Positions 1-9,500 of a DNA stretch of 64,000 nucleotides are shown here, piece after piece; the first letter of the stretch is position 1; the number at the start of each line of letters is the position of its first letter. The stretch is taken from contig NZ_LMHY01000022.1 in NCBI RefSeq assembly GCF_001429045.1, positions 204,724-268,723 of the forward strand, in the 5' to 3' direction. Below the pieces are notes generated by a model that saw nothing but the letters and a program-made list of their open reading frames with translations, was not told the DNA's origin and did not search any database. The DNA is from Pseudomonas sp. Root71. GTDB taxonomy: Bacteria; Pseudomonadota; Gammaproteobacteria; Pseudomonadales; Pseudomonadaceae. The position numbers were made by a program, and so were the translations under genes.

Positions 1-785
1 CCCGCCGTCACGCCTTTTTCTGCCGCCAGCGCTTGTACCTGTTGCACCAGCAGCAGGTTTTTCGCGAAGTTTTCGCCCTGGAAGCGCGGGCTGAAACGAC
101 GATAATCGTCGGCCGCGAAATCATCCGGGCTTTTCAATGCGCCGGTCAGAAACCCTCGGCCCAACGGGCTATAGGGCACAAAGGCGACGCCCAGGCGCTG
201 GCAGGTTGCCAGGCAAGCGTTTTCTTCCTGATCACGGCTCCACAACGAATACTCACTTTGCAACGCACTGATCGGGTGAACCTTGTGCGCTCGTTCCAGG
301 GTCGCCGCCGAGGCCTCGCTCAATCCCAGGTAACGCACCTTGCCGGCACTGACCAGTTCGGCCATGGCACCGACGGTTTCTTCGATGGCCACCTGCGGGT
401 CGATTCGGTGTTGGTAATACAGGTCGAGGGTGTCCACGCCCAGGCGCTTCAAGCTGCCATCGATGGACTGGCGAATGTATTCCGGCCGGCCGTTGACGCC
501 CCGGGCAGTGGGGTTGGCCGGGTCGCGGACGATCCCGAACTTGCTGGCCAGGAACACCTGGTCACGCTTGCCGGCGATGGCCTTGCCGATCAGTTCTTCA
601 TTGGTGTGCGGACCGTACATGTCGGCGGTATCGAGCAGGTTGACCCCCAGTTCCAGCGCGCGATGCAAGGTGGCCGTTGCTTCGCGGGTGTCCGTGCCGG
701 TGGTGTAGAAGTCGGTCATGCCCATGCAGCCCAGGCCGATGGCCGATACCTGCGGACCGTTTTTTCCCAATTGACGTGTGTGCAT
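1..785 (-). CDS. Aldo/keto reductase, C-terminus cut by window edge
   Basis: NADPH-dependent aldo/keto reductase of the soluble TIM-barrel type, close to the plant-auxin-induced/YajO-like group. The reverse strand reads [20 protein letters not shown] from the ATG at 785, with a GGGAG ribosome site just upstream. The catalytic tetrad is visible: Asp and Tyr in LLDTADMYG, Lys in FLASKFG, His in YYQHRID. About 261 residues are present; the remaining C-terminal part lies outside the window. It is divergent from the LysR gene that starts at 903, a common arrangement when the regulator controls the reductase. The substrate cannot be told from sequence. Confidence 0.9.
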   Translation of the reverse strand, partial: MHTRQLGKNGPQVSAIGLGCMGMTDFYTTGTDTREATATLHRALELGVNLLDTADMYGPHTNEELIGKAIAGKRDQVFLASKFGIVRDPANPTARGVNGRPEYIRQSIDGSLKRLGVDTLDLYYQHRIDPQVAIEETVGAMAELVSAGKVRYLGLSEASAATLERAHKVHPISALQSEYSLWSRDQEENACLATCQRLGVAFVPYSPLGRGFLTGALKSPDDFAADDYRRFSPRFQGENFAKNLLLVQQVQALAAEKGVTA

Positions 786-902
786 GAAATCAGCTCCCTG
801 TGAAGTGAATCGCTATTGTTCGCCTCGACAGAAACAAGATAAACCGGCTAAAACGGCTATCACTATTCGTAAAATCTAAATAATCAGCCGGTGGAGCCAG
901 CA

Positions 903-1829
903 ATGGACCGTTTCAACGCCATGCGCGTTTTTACCCGGATCGTCGAGTTGGGCGGCTTTGCCAAGGCCGCCGACAGCCTGCAATTGCCCCGGGCCTCGGT
1001 CACCATCCTGATCAAACAACTGGAGGCGCATCTTGGGGTGCAACTGCTGCAACGCACCACGCGGCAGATCAGCCTGACGCTCGATGGCGCGGCCTATTAC
1101 CCGCGTTGCGTGCGCTTGCTGGCAGACCTGGAAGAGACCGAAGCGGTGTTCAGTGCCGCACGCCACAATCCCAAGGGCTTGTTACGGGTGGATATGCCGG
1201 CGGGCGTGGGGCGCCTGATTGTGATTCCGGCACTGCCGCAGTTCACCGCCCGCTATCCGTTGATCGAGCTGGAAATCGGCCTGAATGACCGCCCGGTGGA
1301 CCTGATACGCGAAGGTGTCGATTGTGTGCTGCGCGGTGGTTCGCCGCTGGACGACTCGCTGGTGGCGCGGCCCCTGGTGGTCTTGGATCAGGTAACCTGT
1401 GCCAGCCCCGACTATCTGCAGCGGCACGCAGCGCCCCATACGCTGGATGACCTGCGCGGCCACCGGATGGTCGAGTACGTCTCCAGTAACAGTGGCAAAC
1501 GCTATGGACTGGAGTTTGTCGTGGATGGCCAGGTGCGGTCGGTCGACCTGCCCAAGCAGGTGGCGGTCAATAGTGCCGATGGCTATCTGGCTGCGTGCGA
1601 GGCCGGATATGGCCTGGTGCAGACGCCGTACTATCACGTGGCGCGGCAACTGCAGGAGGGGCGTTTGTGTGAAGTACTGAGGGAAGTGCCGCCACCGGGC
1701 ATGCCGATGACGGCGCTTTATCCGCCGCACCGCCAGTTGTCCCGGCGGGTGCGTGTGTTTGTCGATTGGCTGGTGGAACTGTGTGCCCAGCCGGGCAATG
1801 ACTTTTACCGCAAGGATTCAGGGCATTGA
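903..1829 (+). CDS. LysR-family transcriptional regulator
   Basis: 308-residue LysR-type regulator. Residues 1-60 form the winged helix-turn-helix (MDRFNAMRVFTRIVELGGF, then the recognition segment around RASVTILIKQLE), followed by a substrate-binding domain of the CrgA/DmlR-like subgroup (TTRQISLTLDG, LLRVDMPAGVG). The ATG at 903 is preferred over an upstream in-frame GTG at 891 because family members start MDRF or similar. It is divergent from the aldo/keto reductase at 785, with about 117 bp between them that should hold both promoters. The effector is unknown. Confidence 0.93.
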   Translation: MDRFNAMRVFTRIVELGGFAKAADSLQLPRASVTILIKQLEAHLGVQLLQRTTRQISLTLDGAAYYPRCVRLLADLEETEAVFSAARHNPKGLLRVDMPAGVGRLIVIPALPQFTARYPLIELEIGLNDRPVDLIREGVDCVLRGGSPLDDSLVARPLVVLDQVTCASPDYLQRHAAPHTLDDLRGHRMVEYVSSNSGKRYGLEFVVDGQVRSVDLPKQVAVNSADGYLAACEAGYGLVQTPYYHVARQLQEGRLCEVLREVPPPGMPMTALYPPHRQLSRRVRVFVDWLVELCAQPGNDFYRKDSGH

Positions 1830-1836
1830 GTAGTGG

Positions 1837-1965
1837 TTAACGAAGCTGGTAGTAACCTGGTCCGCCATAGTGGTCGTGGTGCCGGCCCCCGTGGGGGAAA
1901 ACAATGCAACCGCTCAGGGTCAGGATGGCAAGCAGGGGAATCAGCAGTGTGATTCGACGCAACAT
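1837..1965 (-). CDS. Small lipoprotein, 42 residues
   Basis: A short gene on the reverse strand with a clear lipoprotein signal: a basic start (MLRRITLL), a hydrophobic stretch and the lipobox LSGC with Cys20, then a His/Gly/Tyr-rich mature tail of about 22 residues ending YYQLR. An acylated peptide of this size would sit in the inner or outer membrane. AAGGGCTTTC in front of the ATG contains a weak ribosome site. Its stop lies 8 bp beyond the stop of the convergent LysR gene. No function can be assigned. The lipobox and tidy fit between neighbours are the reasons for calling it. Confidence 0.7.
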   Translation of the reverse strand: MLRRITLLIPLLAILTLSGCIVFPHGGRHHDHYGGPGYYQLR

Positions 1966-2121
1966 TTGAAAGCCCTCATGGTTATCGCCGCAATGAAGCT
2001 AAAACTCTTCATCGGCTGTAACATGGGACCCCGCTTGTAGCGACTTATCCCCGAAATCGGGTAAGCGCTTGGCATGCATGTCGATACAAACCGGATACAA
2101 TTTCAGATTCAGGAACCCGCA

Positions 2122-2310
2122 ATGACTCAGTCGCAACGTTTGAAATACTCGATTCTGATCTCCCTGGTGGTACTGGGGATCATGTTTGGCCTTTCCTGGT
2201 TGCAGAATACCGGCGTCATCAGCGAAAAACTGTTCCAGTACATCGCCATTGGCGTGGCGGTGGTCGTGGTGGTCATCAATGGCGTGATGCGCCGCAAGGT
2301 CAAGCCCTGA
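2122..2310 (+). CDS. Small membrane protein, 62 residues
   Basis: A 62-residue protein starting MTQSQRLKYSILISLVVLGI, with two hydrophobic segments at about residues 9-26 and 39-54 and a basic C-terminus (MRRKVKP). The predicted topology is two transmembrane helices joined by a short loop containing GVISEKLFQ. The ATG at 2122 is used rather than an upstream in-frame ATG at 2074, because the intervening residues are polar and lack family character. It is a conserved type of small Pseudomonas inner-membrane protein with no known job. Confidence 0.7.
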   Translation: MTQSQRLKYSILISLVVLGIMFGLSWLQNTGVISEKLFQYIAIGVAVVVVVINGVMRRKVKP

Positions 2311-2318
2311 TCAGTCGG

Positions 2319-2690
2319 TCATCGGTTGCGCAAAATGGCGGCAGCCTGGGGATGCAGGCTGTAGCTTTTGTCGGGGTTGAGGACAATCACGCCTTCGCTG
2401 CACAAGCGCTTTAGCACTTCACGCACGCTGAGAAAGGACAGGGGAATATCCAGGTCCAGCAATTGGCTGTGCACGCCGCGCACGCCAAGGCTGCGGTCGT
2501 TTTCGGCGGCCGTCAGCAGGGCGTCGATGACTTTCAGGCGGATCAGGCTGGTTCGAAGGCCAAAGCTTTTGAGCAGGATCCGGATCCGCTCGTTGCCGTG
2601 ACGATCGGTACGCGGCTCGAATACGCCGACTCCCATGGAAGTACCCTTTGGCGCGTTGCTACCGTCCGTTGGCAGTTGCGAGTTGTACAT
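2319..2690 (-). CDS. Fur-like winged-helix regulator
   Basis: 123-residue protein resembling the DNA-binding half of Fur/Zur proteins and of the type labelled Fe2+/Zn2+ uptake regulation protein in Pseudomonas. Residues about 40-110 form a winged helix (LIRLKVIDALLTAAENDR, then LSVREVLKRLCSEGVI). It lacks the C-terminal metal-binding/dimer domain and the His/Cys clusters of true Fur, so metal sensing is doubtful. The start is supported by AAAGGAG 7 bp before the ATG. It is divergent from pvdQ, an iron-related gene, which is suggestive only. Confidence 0.72.
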   Translation of the reverse strand: MYNSQLPTDGSNAPKGTSMGVGVFEPRTDRHGNERIRILLKSFGLRTSLIRLKVIDALLTAAENDRSLGVRGVHSQLLDLDIPLSFLSVREVLKRLCSEGVIVLNPDKSYSLHPQAAAILRNR

Positions 2691-2846
2691 TGCAAAACTC
2701 CTTTCAGAGCCTGATCAAGAAAAAAATGGGCGCTCTTACAGGACTAGACGTATGAGCAGCCCGAATCATGAAGGTTCGAATGTAGAAATTTTGTCGCCAT
2801 CGCGTGATCAACCTGTCAGACCATGGGTCGTTGCACAGTAAATCCC

Positions 2847-2869
2847 TAAATTTTTGTGGTGAGCTTCGT
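2847..2869 (+). promoter_or_regulatory. Possible iron-starvation (PvdS-type) promoter of pvdQ
   Basis: TAAAT at 2847-2851 and CGT at 2867-2869 match the two halves of the iron-starvation box read by PvdS-type sigma factors. They are separated by 15 bp, whereas the usual gap is 16-17, so this is a near match only. It lies about 70 bp before the chosen pvdQ start. Confidence 0.35.
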
Positions 2870-2939
2870 CCCTACAGGGAGGCACGGCGTGCGTGGATAT
2901 GCGCAACCGTGGCCATCGTTTTTTCGATCAGGAGCGAGC

Positions 2940-5288
2940 GTGATTATTTCCAGCCAGTTAACCAGGTTGAGCCTGGCGGGTGTGGCTCTGGGGTTGAGCC
3001 TGGGGTTGAGCCTTGCGGCAAGCGCGAGCGCTACGCCCGCGCAAACGAGCGCGGATATCCGCCGAACCGGTTTCGGCGTGCCACACATCCGCGCCGACAA
3101 CGAGCGCGGGCTCGGCTACGGCATCGGCTATGCCTACGCCCAGGACAACCTGTGCCTGCTGGCCAACGAAATCACGACCGTCAACGGCGAACGTTCGCGG
3201 TACTTCGGGCCGGATCAGTTCACCGTCGAAGAGCGGGAGAACCTGGTCAGCGATGTGTTTTTCACCTGGCTGAACACTCCGCAAGCCGTCGCCGGTTTCT
3301 GGCAGGCCCAAACCCCCGAAGTGCGTGAACTGGTCGAAGGCTATGTGGCGGGGTACAACCGCTCCTTGAGCGAGCGTCGGGCCCAGGGTTTACCGCTGCA
3401 GTGTCAGGGCGATTGGGTGCGCGAGATCACCCCCTCGGATCTGGTCAAGCTGACCCGGCGCCTGTTGGTCGAAGGTGGCGTCGGCCAGTTTGCCGAAGCC
3501 CTGGCCGGTGCCACGCCACCCAACGCAGTGGCCCAGGCGTCGAGTGCACAGGTAGCGTTCCAGGTGGCCGCCACGCGGATGCAGCGCTTCGCTCTGGACC
3601 GGGGCAGCAATGCCGTCGCGGTTGGCAGCGAGCGCTCCTTCAACGGACGCGGCATGTTGCTGGCCAATCCGCACTTTCCGTGGGTGGGCGGCATGCGCTT
3701 TTATCAGATGCACCTGACCATACCCGGCAAACTGGACGTGATGGGCGCGGCGTTACCCGGTCTGCCGGTGATCAACATCGGTTTCAATCAACATCTGGCC
3801 TGGACCCACACCGTGGATTCTTCCCGGCATTTCACGCTGTATCGCCTGCAACTGGACCCCAAGGATTCGACCCGTTACCTGCTCGACGGCCAGTCCTTGC
3901 CGATGGACAAGCAGACCGTGACCGTCAACATCAGGCAGGCGGATGGGCAGGTCCGGGCGATTCCCCACGAGGTCTACAGCTCGAAATTCGGTCCGGTGGT
4001 GCAATGGCCGGGAAAACTGGATTGGGACCACCAGTACGCCTACAGCCTGCGTGACGCCAATCTGGACAACGACCGCGTTCTGCAGCAGTGGTACGCAATG
4101 AATCGCGCTGAAAGCCTCGAGGATTTCCAGGCCTCGGTGCACAAGATCCAGGGCATTCCGTGGGTCAACACCCTGGCGGCGGACGATCAGGGGCAGACGC
4201 TGTACATGAATCTGTCGGTGGTGCCTAACGTCAGCCTCGACAAGCTGGCGCAGTGCAGCGATCCGCGCGTTGGCTTGCAGATGATCATTCTCGACGGCTC
4301 CAACAGCGCCTGTGCCTGGGACATCGACCCGCAGGCGCCACAGCAGGGCATCTATGCAGCGGACAAGTTACCGCAATTGCTGCGCAAGGATTTTGTCCAG
4401 CACTCCAACGACTCGGCATGGCTGGCCAACCCGGCGCAACCGCTGACCGGCTATTCGCCGTTGATCAGCCAGGACAGCCAGCCATTGGGGCTGCGTTCAC
4501 GCTTTGCCCTCGATCGTTTGAGCGCGCTGGCCAAGGCCGGCAAGGTCGGGGCAGCGGACTTGCAACGCATGGTCATGGACGATCAGGTTTATCAGGCGGA
4601 TCAGGTGATGGCGGACCTGCTGCAATTCTGCGTGGCGGATCTCGGTGCCGATGCCAAAACCCTCGCGCCACTGTGCGCCAGCCTCAAGGCCTGGGACCGC
4701 AAGGCCAACCTGGGCAGCGGCCTGGGCTTTGTGCACTTCCAGAATGTCATGGAGGCTTTGGAACCAGTGCCGGACCTATGGCGCGTGGCATTCGATCCGC
4801 AGGATCCACAACATACCCCGCGCGGCTTGGCGGTTGAACGGCCACCAGTTGCACAGGCACTGCGCGACGCGATGCGGGCATCTGTCGATCAGGTCAAGGC
4901 GGCAGGCCTGAAACCCGACAGCCGTTGGGGCGATATCCAGGTGGTCAGCAGCGGCGGGCAACAGACGCCAATCCACGGCGGACCGGGTGCACTGGGGGTC
5001 TACAACGCCATCCAGAGCGTGCCGCGCAGCGATGGCAAGCGCGAGGTGGTCAGCGGTACGAGTTACCTGCAGGTGGTGACCTTCGACGAAAACGGACCGC
5101 AGGCCAAAGGGCTGCTGGCGTTCTCGTTGTCCAGCGACCCGGCGTCGAAATATTCACGGGACCAGACGCAGGCCTTTTCGAGAAAGCAATGGAGCGTGCT
5201 GCCTTTCACCGAGCAACAGATCCTGTCCGATCCGGACTATCAGGTGCAGACGATCCGTCGGCAGGATGCCAAGGTGGCCGCGCAGTAA
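2940..5288 (+). CDS. pvdQ: Acyl-homoserine lactone acylase / pyoverdine maturation acylase PvdQ
   Basis: 782-residue periplasmic Ntn hydrolase. PvdQ removes the fatty acyl chain from pyoverdine precursors and also cleaves long-chain acyl-homoserine lactones. The GTG at 2940 follows AGGAGC and begins a signal peptide (VIISSQLTRLSLAGVALG, ending near ASASATPA). The alpha chain carries GVPHIRA and GLGYGIGYAYAQDN. Self-cleavage occurs before Ser223 in DRGSNAVAVGSE, which becomes the nucleophile of the beta chain, followed by LLANPHFPW. These and many further blocks (LPGLPVINIGF, DPKDS, FVQHSNDSAWL) closely match recalled P. aeruginosa PvdQ, which is about 762 residues. The gene stands alone here and is convergent with an fpvR-like gene. 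Confidence 0.93.
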   Translation: MIISSQLTRLSLAGVALGLSLGLSLAASASATPAQTSADIRRTGFGVPHIRADNERGLGYGIGYAYAQDNLCLLANEITTVNGERSRYFGPDQFTVEERENLVSDVFFTWLNTPQAVAGFWQAQTPEVRELVEGYVAGYNRSLSERRAQGLPLQCQGDWVREITPSDLVKLTRRLLVEGGVGQFAEALAGATPPNAVAQASSAQVAFQVAATRMQRFALDRGSNAVAVGSERSFNGRGMLLANPHFPWVGGMRFYQMHLTIPGKLDVMGAALPGLPVINIGFNQHLAWTHTVDSSRHFTLYRLQLDPKDSTRYLLDGQSLPMDKQTVTVNIRQADGQVRAIPHEVYSSKFGPVVQWPGKLDWDHQYAYSLRDANLDNDRVLQQWYAMNRAESLEDFQASVHKIQGIPWVNTLAADDQGQTLYMNLSVVPNVSLDKLAQCSDPRVGLQMIILDGSNSACAWDIDPQAPQQGIYAADKLPQLLRKDFVQHSNDSAWLANPAQPLTGYSPLISQDSQPLGLRSRFALDRLSALAKAGKVGAADLQRMVMDDQVYQADQVMADLLQFCVADLGADAKTLAPLCASLKAWDRKANLGSGLGFVHFQNVMEALEPVPDLWRVAFDPQDPQHTPRGLAVERPPVAQALRDAMRASVDQVKAAGLKPDSRWGDIQVVSSGGQQTPIHGGPGALGVYNAIQSVPRSDGKREVVSGTSYLQVVTFDENGPQAKGLLAFSLSSDPASKYSRDQTQAFSRKQWSVLPFTEQQILSDPDYQVQTIRRQDAKVAAQ

Positions 5289-5314
5289 GGAACAGAAGTT
5301 CTGCATGAACACTG

Positions 5315-5348
5315 AAGGCCGCACCCCGCAAGGGGTGGCGGCCTTTTC
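5315..5348. terminator. Bidirectional terminator between pvdQ and the fecR-like gene
   Basis: Inverted repeat AAGGCCGCACCCC / GGGGTGGCGGCCTTTT with a GCAA loop, ending in a T run on the plus strand and preceded by A residues. It sits between two convergent genes and can serve both. Confidence 0.8.
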
Positions 5349-6348
5349 AGCTTTTCGGAGAGGTTTGCGGAATCGCGTTGACCACCAGATTGCCGTTCTG
5401 ATTGCGGGTCAGGTAGACCGGCAGGACCCGCGGCAAGGATTTCACCAGGCCGTTGATCTCGTTGATGTTGTAGATGCCGCCGATATGGATCGAGCCGGTG
5501 CTGTTGTCGGCCACCATCAGCGGTTTGTCGAGGTAGCGATTGATCAAGGGCAGCGCATCGCTCAGGGACAGATCGTCGAGCACCAGTTTGCCCTGGCGCC
5601 AGGCCAGCGAGCTGTCATTGTCATAGGTCTGGCTGATGCGGGGGGTGAAGTCGCCGTGGCGATAACTGGCCTGCATCGCCGGGCTGAGGTGCAAACCGTC
5701 GCCATTCAGGTTGGCGTTGCTGCTGACCAGTACCGAACCCTCGATCAGGTTGACCTTGACCTGGTCTTCATACATCCAGACGTTGAATTGGGTGCCGGTC
5801 ACGCGAATCCGGCCTTCGGCGGCCTTGACCACGAAGGGGTGACGGGTGTCATGGCTGACCCTGAAGAAGGCTTCGCCTTTTTCCAGCGTGACTTGCCGCT
5901 GATCCTTGTAGTTGCTGTACGTCAGCTCGCTGCCCAGGTTCAGTTCCACCTGGCTGCCGTCTTTCAAGGTGACCGTTCGAACATTGTCGGTCGCTTCGAA
6001 ATGCTGGTACGCGTTTGGCACCCAGCCCAGATGCCAGCCGCCATAACCGGCCACCGGCAACGCCAGGGCGCAGACCGCCGCTGCGATCGCCAGGCGGCGC
6101 CACGGATTTTCCGCTTTGGGGCGAACCAGCGGCACGACGGGCTCGGGACGGGGCAGGTCGCCAGCGACATCCCAGATCTCCAGCATCGCTTCGTACTCGA
6201 TGGCATGGAGCGGATGCGCGTTGCGCCATTGCTCGAACGCCTGGCGCTCTTGCTCGGTGCAGTCATTGGCGTGCAGACGCATGCACCAATGCGCAGCGGC
6301 ATCGGTGATGGCGTCGTATTCGGCTTCCGAGATCGTGTGGTCGGTCAT
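5347..6348 (-). CDS. FecR-family anti-sigma factor, FpvR-like
   Basis: 333-residue single-pass inner-membrane sigma regulator. The cytoplasmic N-terminal anti-sigma domain spans about residues 10-65 (AAHWCMRLHAND, FEQWRNAHPLHAIEYE, typical of FecR/FpvR). One transmembrane helix lies at about 87-105 (LAIAAAVCALALPVAGYG). The periplasmic FecR domain has the VTLKDGSQVELN, GEAFFRV and VTGTQFNVW motifs, and the C-terminal part resembles a secretin/TonB short domain (SLSDALPLINRYLDKPLM). Such proteins relay a ferric-siderophore signal from a TonB receptor to an ECF sigma factor. The nearness of pvdQ suggests FpvR, but no sigma or receptor gene adjoins it. Confidence 0.85.
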   Translation of the reverse strand: MTDHTISEAEYDAITDAAAHWCMRLHANDCTEQERQAFEQWRNAHPLHAIEYEAMLEIWDVAGDLPRPEPVVPLVRPKAENPWRRLAIAAAVCALALPVAGYGGWHLGWVPNAYQHFEATDNVRTVTLKDGSQVELNLGSELTYSNYKDQRQVTLEKGEAFFRVSHDTRHPFVVKAAEGRIRVTGTQFNVWMYEDQVKVNLIEGSVLVSSNANLNGDGLHLSPAMQASYRHGDFTPRISQTYDNDSSLAWRQGKLVLDDLSLSDALPLINRYLDKPLMVADNSTGSIHIGGIYNINEINGLVKSLPRVLPVYLTRNQNGNLVVNAIPQTSPKS

Positions 6349-6487
6349 TGGCCCTTCCTGGTTTCCTGCATTCTAACCTTGGGGGGGAGTCTGCGAGAAC
6401 ATCAGTCATGGCATTTAACTATCAATGTGTGGTTTTTTTTCAACGCTTCGCCTCTGGAACATCTGCTCTCGGGTAGCAGTATCCATG

Positions 6488-6560
6488 GGATGCGTAAAAA
6501 AAAGATCAAATCAAACACCGCGATAGCGCACAGATCCGGGGATCTGCGCGTTATTTCGCC
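6488..6560 (-). terminator. Possible terminator after the large toxin-like gene
   Basis: On the reverse strand an imperfect hairpin GCGCAGATC / GATCTGTGCGC follows the stop codon at 6565, and an eight-T run lies about 40 bp further on near 6490. The gap between stem and T run makes it a weak case. Confidence 0.4.
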
Positions 6561-6564
6561 AGGA

Positions 6565-9500
6565 TCAGGGTGTAGGGGGCGTAGCGACCGGTACCGGGTC
6601 CAGTTGCCGGCCCATTTCGCAGATCAAAAACGCGACCGAGTCGGCATTGTGCAAAATGACATCGGTTCGGAACTTCGAGTCCCGCACGTTAAAAAAAGCT
6701 TCCCGTGCCTTAGCCATGGTCTCGCTGCCCGTCAGTTGCAGAATTTTCTTGCCGATGTGGGAAGTGCTCGGTATGGAGTCCAGGTTGACCCATAATTGCC
6801 GCCCACTGTTCCAGCGTGCGAACAGTTCGTCCTTTGGCGTTTTCATCGACAAGGCTTCTCGCTGGAAGTCCACTTGAGACTGTTTCTTTGCTGCGCCATA
6901 GCCGGTGACCGACGCGACCAGATCGCTGAACGGTAGCCTGGCCTCAAGGTAGGCGATGTCCACGGCCCCTGAAAACAAATGAGCGAACTCGTGTATCAGG
7001 GTCGCGGCCTGACTGTGGCCGTCGACATCGAAGGGCTGAGTCAGGCTGGATTTGTACCAGTCCAGTTGTTGATCGAAGAAGTTTTCCGTGAAATGCACAT
7101 TGCGCTGTTGATCCTTGTCCACGACAAACGCGACAAGGTTGTCCTCCGGGTCCCGGCTTGAACCCACGATAAAACGTTGCGAGTTCATCCAGTCTTCATC
7201 GGGATCGACCAGCGCGTTGCAAATGGGAACGACGGCCTGCCTGATTTTGTCGAGCAGTGCTTTGTCGATCAGGTCAACATCAAAGAACTGTTTGAGGAAG
7301 GTATCGAGCCGTGTGCCCGGGACGAGTTCCCTGAGTTGCACCAGGTTGTGCAGGCTGTTGAACGCGTAATAGCGAGCCATGTCGATGGCCTGCACGATCA
7401 TGCGGGCTTTTTCGGGATGTCTTGCGCGGATTTCCTCCATTCCCCGGGCCTCGATGTTCAGCACCTCCCTGGCAACATAGGCGTTGACATACTGATTGCG
7501 CATTTTCGAGACGGCTTTGCCGAAGTGAACGGTGTGGGCATCCGGGTCGATGACCAGTTGCTTGCCGGGTGTAGCCAGCAACACCGGGCCTTCTTGCTCG
7601 CCTTTGACCATTCGCCAGACCGCTCCGGTCTTGTTCACGCCGTACACTTTGCCGGCAATGGCGGCGAAGGTTTTCTTGCTGCCCGCTTCCAGATAGGTGC
7701 CGTCGGTGCTGCTTTTCGTCAGGTCCTTGAGTTCGGTGGTGGTTTCGAACCGTCGCAGCCGGGTACGCAGTTGCGCTGTCGACCGGACTTGCGACCAGGG
7801 TTGCGCGATCACGGCGGGGACGGCCGGTTGAGCAGCGGCTTCGCTGGTTGCCTGGGCGCTTTCGGCCCACCCTTCAAGCGACAAGCGGCCCAATGACACG
7901 ATTTGTGCCGCGCCGGCAATAAACTCGCGCAAGGCGGTCGTCCAGTGATGGTCCTGTAGGGCTTCGGCTGAGTTTTTGGCGTCCTTGTAGGCCCTCCAAA
8001 GAAACTGCACATACGCGAGTTTGCCCGGCAGCAGGCCTGAAATGCGCTCTATGCCGGAGCTGAACAGATGTTTGACAGCCTCCCAGTCAGACTGAGCGGT
8101 TGCGTTTGCCTGGCTGCCGAGCATCTTCTCCAGCAGCCTGGTGTTGTCATGGAACAAGTGGGTCAGCAGGTTGCCATTGATGGGGCTGGACGCCAGGGTG
8201 ATTTCGCTCGACTGGCCAACGGTGGATTTGAGCAGGTTGCGAAACACTGTTTGCTGACTGGTCGGCAGGCGACGAAGCAGCATCTCCTGCAATGGCCCCG
8301 GTGTGTTGAGCGCCGCGACAACGCTGGCCTCATTGTCGAACTCAACGAACGGTGAGCCACTGGGGTGGTAAGGGGCATAGAGGATTTGCGGGCCTGCCTT
8401 GCCTTCGCCGGGACCGATCAGGTACAGGCCCAGTGCCTTGACGGCGGCGGCACCGGTTGTCTTGATCAGTTCCAGTGGTCGGGCAATGGCGTGCGCACCT
8501 TCTACGGTAGCCCGGGCGATGGCGTCCGGCATGTCGAATACTTGTCGAAGCAAATCGAAAGCGCTGTCGGACAGCCGTTGCTGCAGTTTCAGTTCGTGTG
8601 CGTGTTGCAGCAATTGCCAGGGCAGTTGCTTGACGAAGCGCAGGATCCGTTGTTCCACGTCCGCCGCATTGTTCGACAAGTTGTCGGTGACATGTTTGGC
8701 GTAGTTCTGCGCAATTTTCAGTAATAGCAGCAACTGGCGAACAGCCGCCTGGTCCAGCCCCGCGGGCAGGGTTTGCGTGGTTGCCGACCCGACCTTGAAC
8801 CCGGTGCCTTGCGTAATGTTGACGTGGTGCAAGGCGAACTCGGTGAGGCTCCGGGCAGGGCCGACCAACGCCAGGTCCGGGGTGATTTGAATTTTGTCGG
8901 GGTCCAGGGTTGTTGCCGGGAAGCGGTCGGCGAGCAACGATTTCAGTGTTTCATGCACATACGACTTGAGGGGTTTGATCCCGTGCAAATAGTCTTTGTC
9001 CTCAACAACGCTGTTGCGGTATTGCTCCAGCAGTTCAAGGTGCAGTCGCAGGTCTTGCAGCGGAGCCATTCCCAGCCAGGCGGGCAGGGATTGCTGCTGG
9101 CCGATCGCCAGGGCAATCGACCTGGCTCGTTGCAGGTTGGTGTCAAGCACCGTTGTGGTCAGGTCTTTAAGGGCTTTTTTGCGCTTTGTGTCGCTCAGCT
9201 TGAAAATGCGTACGTGTTCGCAGCGAGCCAGAAAGTGCTCGATGGATGATTGCGCGACCCGTTCCAATACAGACCCTTCGATCAGCCGCAACGGTCCCAG
9301 TGAGTAGCGTTGGTGAAGGAAGCGTTGGGCCGGGGTCAGGTTTTCCAGCAGCGCCAGGCGTTGTTGCGGTTCGAGCAGGCGTCTGTTCAGCTCCAGCCTT
9401 GCGCGACTGATGTTGTCAAAGACTTCCAGGCCCTCGGCGGGTGTCCAAAGGATTGTCCGGCCGGAATGCGAGGGGTCGAGTCCGCCACGCTCGGTCAAAA

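Noticed and set aside
2752..2841. 29-codon ORF starting MSSPNHEGSN before pvdQ
   Set aside because: No good ribosome site, ends just before the promoter candidate, and has no protein-like signature.
5266..6795. 509-codon plus-strand ORF
   Set aside because: It is antisense to the FecR-like gene and spans its terminator and upstream region; the reverse-strand product has clear domain motifs and this one has none.
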